DNA from: Pseudomonadota bacterium
GTDB lineage: Bacteria; Pseudomonadota; Alphaproteobacteria; Rhizobiales; Kaistiaceae
DNA length: 15,758 bases
NCBI GenBank assembly: GCA_023391905.1
Contig: JAEWAD010000548.1
Coordinates: 1-15,758 of the forward strand
Reading direction: 5' to 3'
The notes under the pieces were generated by a model that saw only the letters and a list, made by a program, of their open reading frames with translations, searched no databases and had not been told where the DNA came from. Shown here one piece after another: positions 14,371 to 15,758 of this stretch. The position numbers were made by a program, and so were the translations under genes. Numbering within the stretch: the stretch's first letter is position 1; every line of letters starts with the position of its first letter.

Positions 14371-14871
14371 ATGCAAATCACCCGGCTGAGCAAGACGGCG
14401 CTCGTCGCCTCCATCGCCTTCTTCGCGACGCTCGTCGCGTTCGGCAACATCACCGACTACGGCTCGAACTTCGAGTTCGTGCAGCATGTGCTGCTGATGG
14501 ACACGATCTTCCCGAACGCGACGATCCACTATCGCGCGATCAGCAACCCGACCCTGCATCACGCCGCCTACATCCTGATCATCGCCGCCGAGACGCTGAC
14601 GGCGATCCTGTGCTGGGTCGGCACCTTCGCCATGCTCGGCCGCCTCGGCGCCGACGCCCGCTCGTTCAACCGCTCGAAGAAGTGGGCCATCGGCGGCCTC
14701 GCCTTCGGCTTCCTGGTCTGGCAGGTCGCGTTCCTGTCGGTCGGCGGCGAATGGTTCGGCATGTGGATGTCGCAGACCTGGAACGGCATCGAATCGGCGT
14801 TCCGCTTCTTCATCACGATCATCTGCGTGCTGATCTTCGTCTCGATGCCGGACACCGAGCTGAACGACTGA
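14371..14871 (+). CDS. Four-helix small integral membrane protein, DUF2165 family
   Basis: This 166-aa inner-membrane protein has four predicted spans at about 8-27, 65-90, 105-125 and 140-160. Conserved-looking features between them match the DUF2165 family as I know it: FGNITDYGSNFEFVQHVL at 24-41, MDTIF, the loop HYRAISNP at 53-60, and a Trp-rich segment GEWFGMWMSQTWNG at 126-139 before the last span. Length is normal for the family and function is unknown. The start has AAAGGA at 14358-14363 and is unambiguous. The gene stands alone, 169 nt after the SDR and before a hairpin. The loop between spans 1 and 2 carries His, Asp and Asn residues that would face one side of the membrane; whether they bind anything is unknown. 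Confidence 0.8.
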   Translation: MQITRLSKTALVASIAFFATLVAFGNITDYGSNFEFVQHVLLMDTIFPNATIHYRAISNPTLHHAAYILIIAAETLTAILCWVGTFAMLGRLGADARSFNRSKKWAIGGLAFGFLVWQVAFLSVGGEWFGMWMSQTWNGIESAFRFFITIICVLIFVSMPDTELND

Positions 14872-14920
14872 CGCTTTCCTCCGCGGCCCATCGCCTCGAC
14901 GATCGGCCGCGCTGCCTCCG

Positions 14921-14951
14921 CGACCGGCGCACGGATCCATGCGCCGGTCGT
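14921..14951 (+). terminator. Hairpin downstream of the DUF2165 gene
   Basis: CGACCGGCGCA (14921-14931) and TGCGCCGGTCG (14940-14950) form a perfect 11-bp stem with an eight-base loop, 50 nt after the stop codon. It is followed by TCGTCGTTCT, not a real U-tract. It is a plausible transcript end; apart from it the 247-bp gap to the next gene holds nothing I can identify until the promoter near 15085. Confidence 0.5.
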
Positions 14952-15084
14952 CGTCGTTCTGGCGGGTGCCTGAGCCATTCGTCGATGGATAGGACCCCAC
15001 CTTCTGTCGGTCGGATTCTCCTCGCGCGAACCGACCCGCTCGATACCACTCCCGTTGCCGGCCCCTCTGGTCTCCGTCACCCTC

Positions 15085-15118
15085 TTGAAACATACCGACC
15101 AAATGGTATTTTTAGAGC
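15085..15118 (+). promoter_or_regulatory. Promoter and operator of the TetR-SMR pair
   Basis: A -35-like TTGAAA at 15085-15090 and a -10-like TATTTT at 15107-15112 are spaced by 16 nt. Between and across them lies the inverted repeat ATACC (15092-15096)/GGTAT (15105-15109), with a nested CCA/TGG pair, a layout typical of TetR autoregulation. The start codon follows the -10 by only 6 nt and there is no Shine-Dalgarno, so the transcript may be leaderless. Confidence 0.55.
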
Positions 15119-15694
15119 ATGACGATCGCGCATGAACGCAAGAAGCAGCCCGAACTGGTCCGCCGCAGGCTTCTCGACTGCGCTGCGAACCTTGCCGTCG
15201 AGACGGGCCTGTCGTCCCTGACCATCCAGGCGGTTGCCGATGCGGCGGAAGTGACCAAGGGCGGCCTGTTCCATCACTTCCCCAGCAAGGAGAAGCTGAT
15301 CGAAGGCGTGTTCATCGATCTGCTGGAGCAACTGGACACCGAGATCGATGCGCTGCTTGCCGACGATCCCGTCGCTTATGGCCGCTTCACCCGCGCCTAT
15401 GTCGATTCGGCGATCCGCCTGATGGAATCGAAGGCACCGAGCCCCTGGGGCGCGCTGTCGATCTCGATGATGACCGACCCGATGCTGCGGCGGCTTTGGT
15501 CGGACTGGTATCGCGCGCGCCTGCTGCGGCATGCCGATACCGATTCCGATCCGGCGCTGGAAATCGTCCGCTACGCCGCCGACGGCATCTGGCTGTCCGA
15601 TCTCTGCGATCTGGATCCGGCGCTCCGCATGGAGCGCTGCGCGCTGCGCGACCGGCTGATCGATATGACAAGATCCGAGAGAAACCCGCAATGA
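15119..15694 (+). CDS. TetR-family regulator of an SMR efflux transporter
   Basis: This 191-aa repressor has the TetR DNA-binding domain at about 12-62, with the helix-turn-helix TIQAVADAAEVTKGGLFHHF followed by PSKEKL, a near-consensus form. The ligand domain (65-191) is helical and contains SPWGALSISMMTDP at 108-121, a likely part of the pocket. Its stop overlaps the ATG of the SMR transporter in ATGA, so the two are translationally coupled and the regulator almost surely controls this efflux gene and itself. Inducers in such pairs are cationic or amphipathic toxicants (family knowledge; not shown here). The start at 15119 is the only reasonable in-frame ATG; it lacks a ribosome site and lies against the promoter, which suggests leaderless expression. 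Confidence 0.9.
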   Translation: MTIAHERKKQPELVRRRLLDCAANLAVETGLSSLTIQAVADAAEVTKGGLFHHFPSKEKLIEGVFIDLLEQLDTEIDALLADDPVAYGRFTRAYVDSAIRLMESKAPSPWGALSISMMTDPMLRRLWSDWYRARLLRHADTDSDPALEIVRYAADGIWLSDLCDLDPALRMERCALRDRLIDMTRSERNPQ

Positions 15695-15758
15695 GCTCCC
15701 CCCTCGTCACCTACGCGTCGCTCGGTGTCGCCATCGCCTGCGAGGTCATGGGCACCAC
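15691..15758 (+). CDS. SMR-family (EmrE/QacE-like) efflux transporter, 5' end only
   Basis: Only the first 22 codons are in the window, but MSSPLVTYASLGVAIACEVMGT matches the start of small multidrug resistance proteins. The first helix contains the essential membrane glutamate (here E18, equal to E14 of EmrE) within the AEVxGT pattern. Such proteins are about 105-110 aa, have four helices and exchange protons for cationic drugs or guanidinium-like compounds as dimers. The GAGAG at 15677-15681 serves as ribosome site, and the start overlaps the TetR stop by 4 nt. Whether it is a drug exporter or a guanidinium exporter, and whether a second SMR subunit follows, cannot be told from this fragment. 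Confidence 0.8.
   Translation, partial: MSSPLVTYASLGVAIACEVMGT

Noticed and set aside
14610..15122. 170-codon plus-strand open frame overlapping the DUF2165 gene and the following gap
   Set aside because: It is very Arg-rich, starts inside DUF2165 in another frame and crosses the hairpin and the TetR promoter.
1..15758. CRISPR arrays, insertion sequences, integrases, tRNA or rRNA genes, toxin-antitoxin or phage-defence modules
   Set aside because: I read both strands for spaced direct repeats, terminal inverted repeats, transposase motifs and RNA gene signatures and saw none; the gene content looks like ordinary chromosome.

Overview
The window is uniformly GC-rich, with strong G/C third-position bias, Shine-Dalgarno sites of the GGAG/GAGG type and protein families typical of Alphaproteobacteria. 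These include a long-form DeoC next to an ALDH16-type enzyme, an AHL-lactonase-like hydrolase, a DUF2165 membrane protein and small TetR-controlled modules. I infer a chromosomal segment of a Hyphomicrobiales (Rhizobiales)-like bacterium; the genus cannot be fixed from this sequence. I see no IS element, integrase, tRNA, rRNA or CRISPR array, and no sharp composition break.

Layout, left to right. (1) 1-860: 3' part of a family 2 glycosyltransferase. (2) 857-5312: a deoxyribose catabolic operon. A perfect -35 hexamer and two nested palindromes precede a SorC/DeoR-type regulator, which overlaps a long deoC, followed closely by a two-domain ALDH16-type aldehyde dehydrogenase. The expected logic is that DeoC cleaves 2-deoxyribose-5-phosphate to acetaldehyde and glyceraldehyde-3-phosphate, the dehydrogenase oxidises the acetaldehyde, and the regulator senses the sugar phosphate. 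A strong hairpin closes the operon. (3) 5448-6840: an unrecognised 163-aa helical protein and a metallo-beta-lactamase-fold hydrolase of the AHL-lactonase type, 19 nt apart. (4) 6837-9153, minus strand: a membrane acyltransferase, whose stop codon overlaps that of the hydrolase, and a PfkB sugar kinase. (5) 9282-11664: peptidyl-dipeptidase Dcp (M3), a 64-aa winged-helix-like protein, and a bidirectional terminator. (6) 11685-14201: a classical SDR, then a TetR regulator divergent from an atypical SDR, with an AT-rich inverted repeat between the last two. (7) 14371-14871: a four-helix DUF2165 membrane protein. (8) 15085-15758: a TetR regulator overlapping by 4 nt the start of a small multidrug resistance (SMR/EmrE-like) transporter, which runs off the window.

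Most of this is ordinary chromosomal metabolism and regulation. The parts most worth a second look are the deoC/ALDH16 pair with its dual-palindrome operator, the unknown protein coupled to the lactonase-like enzyme, the orphan 64-aa protein, the altered active site of the second SDR, and the possibly leaderless TetR gene.
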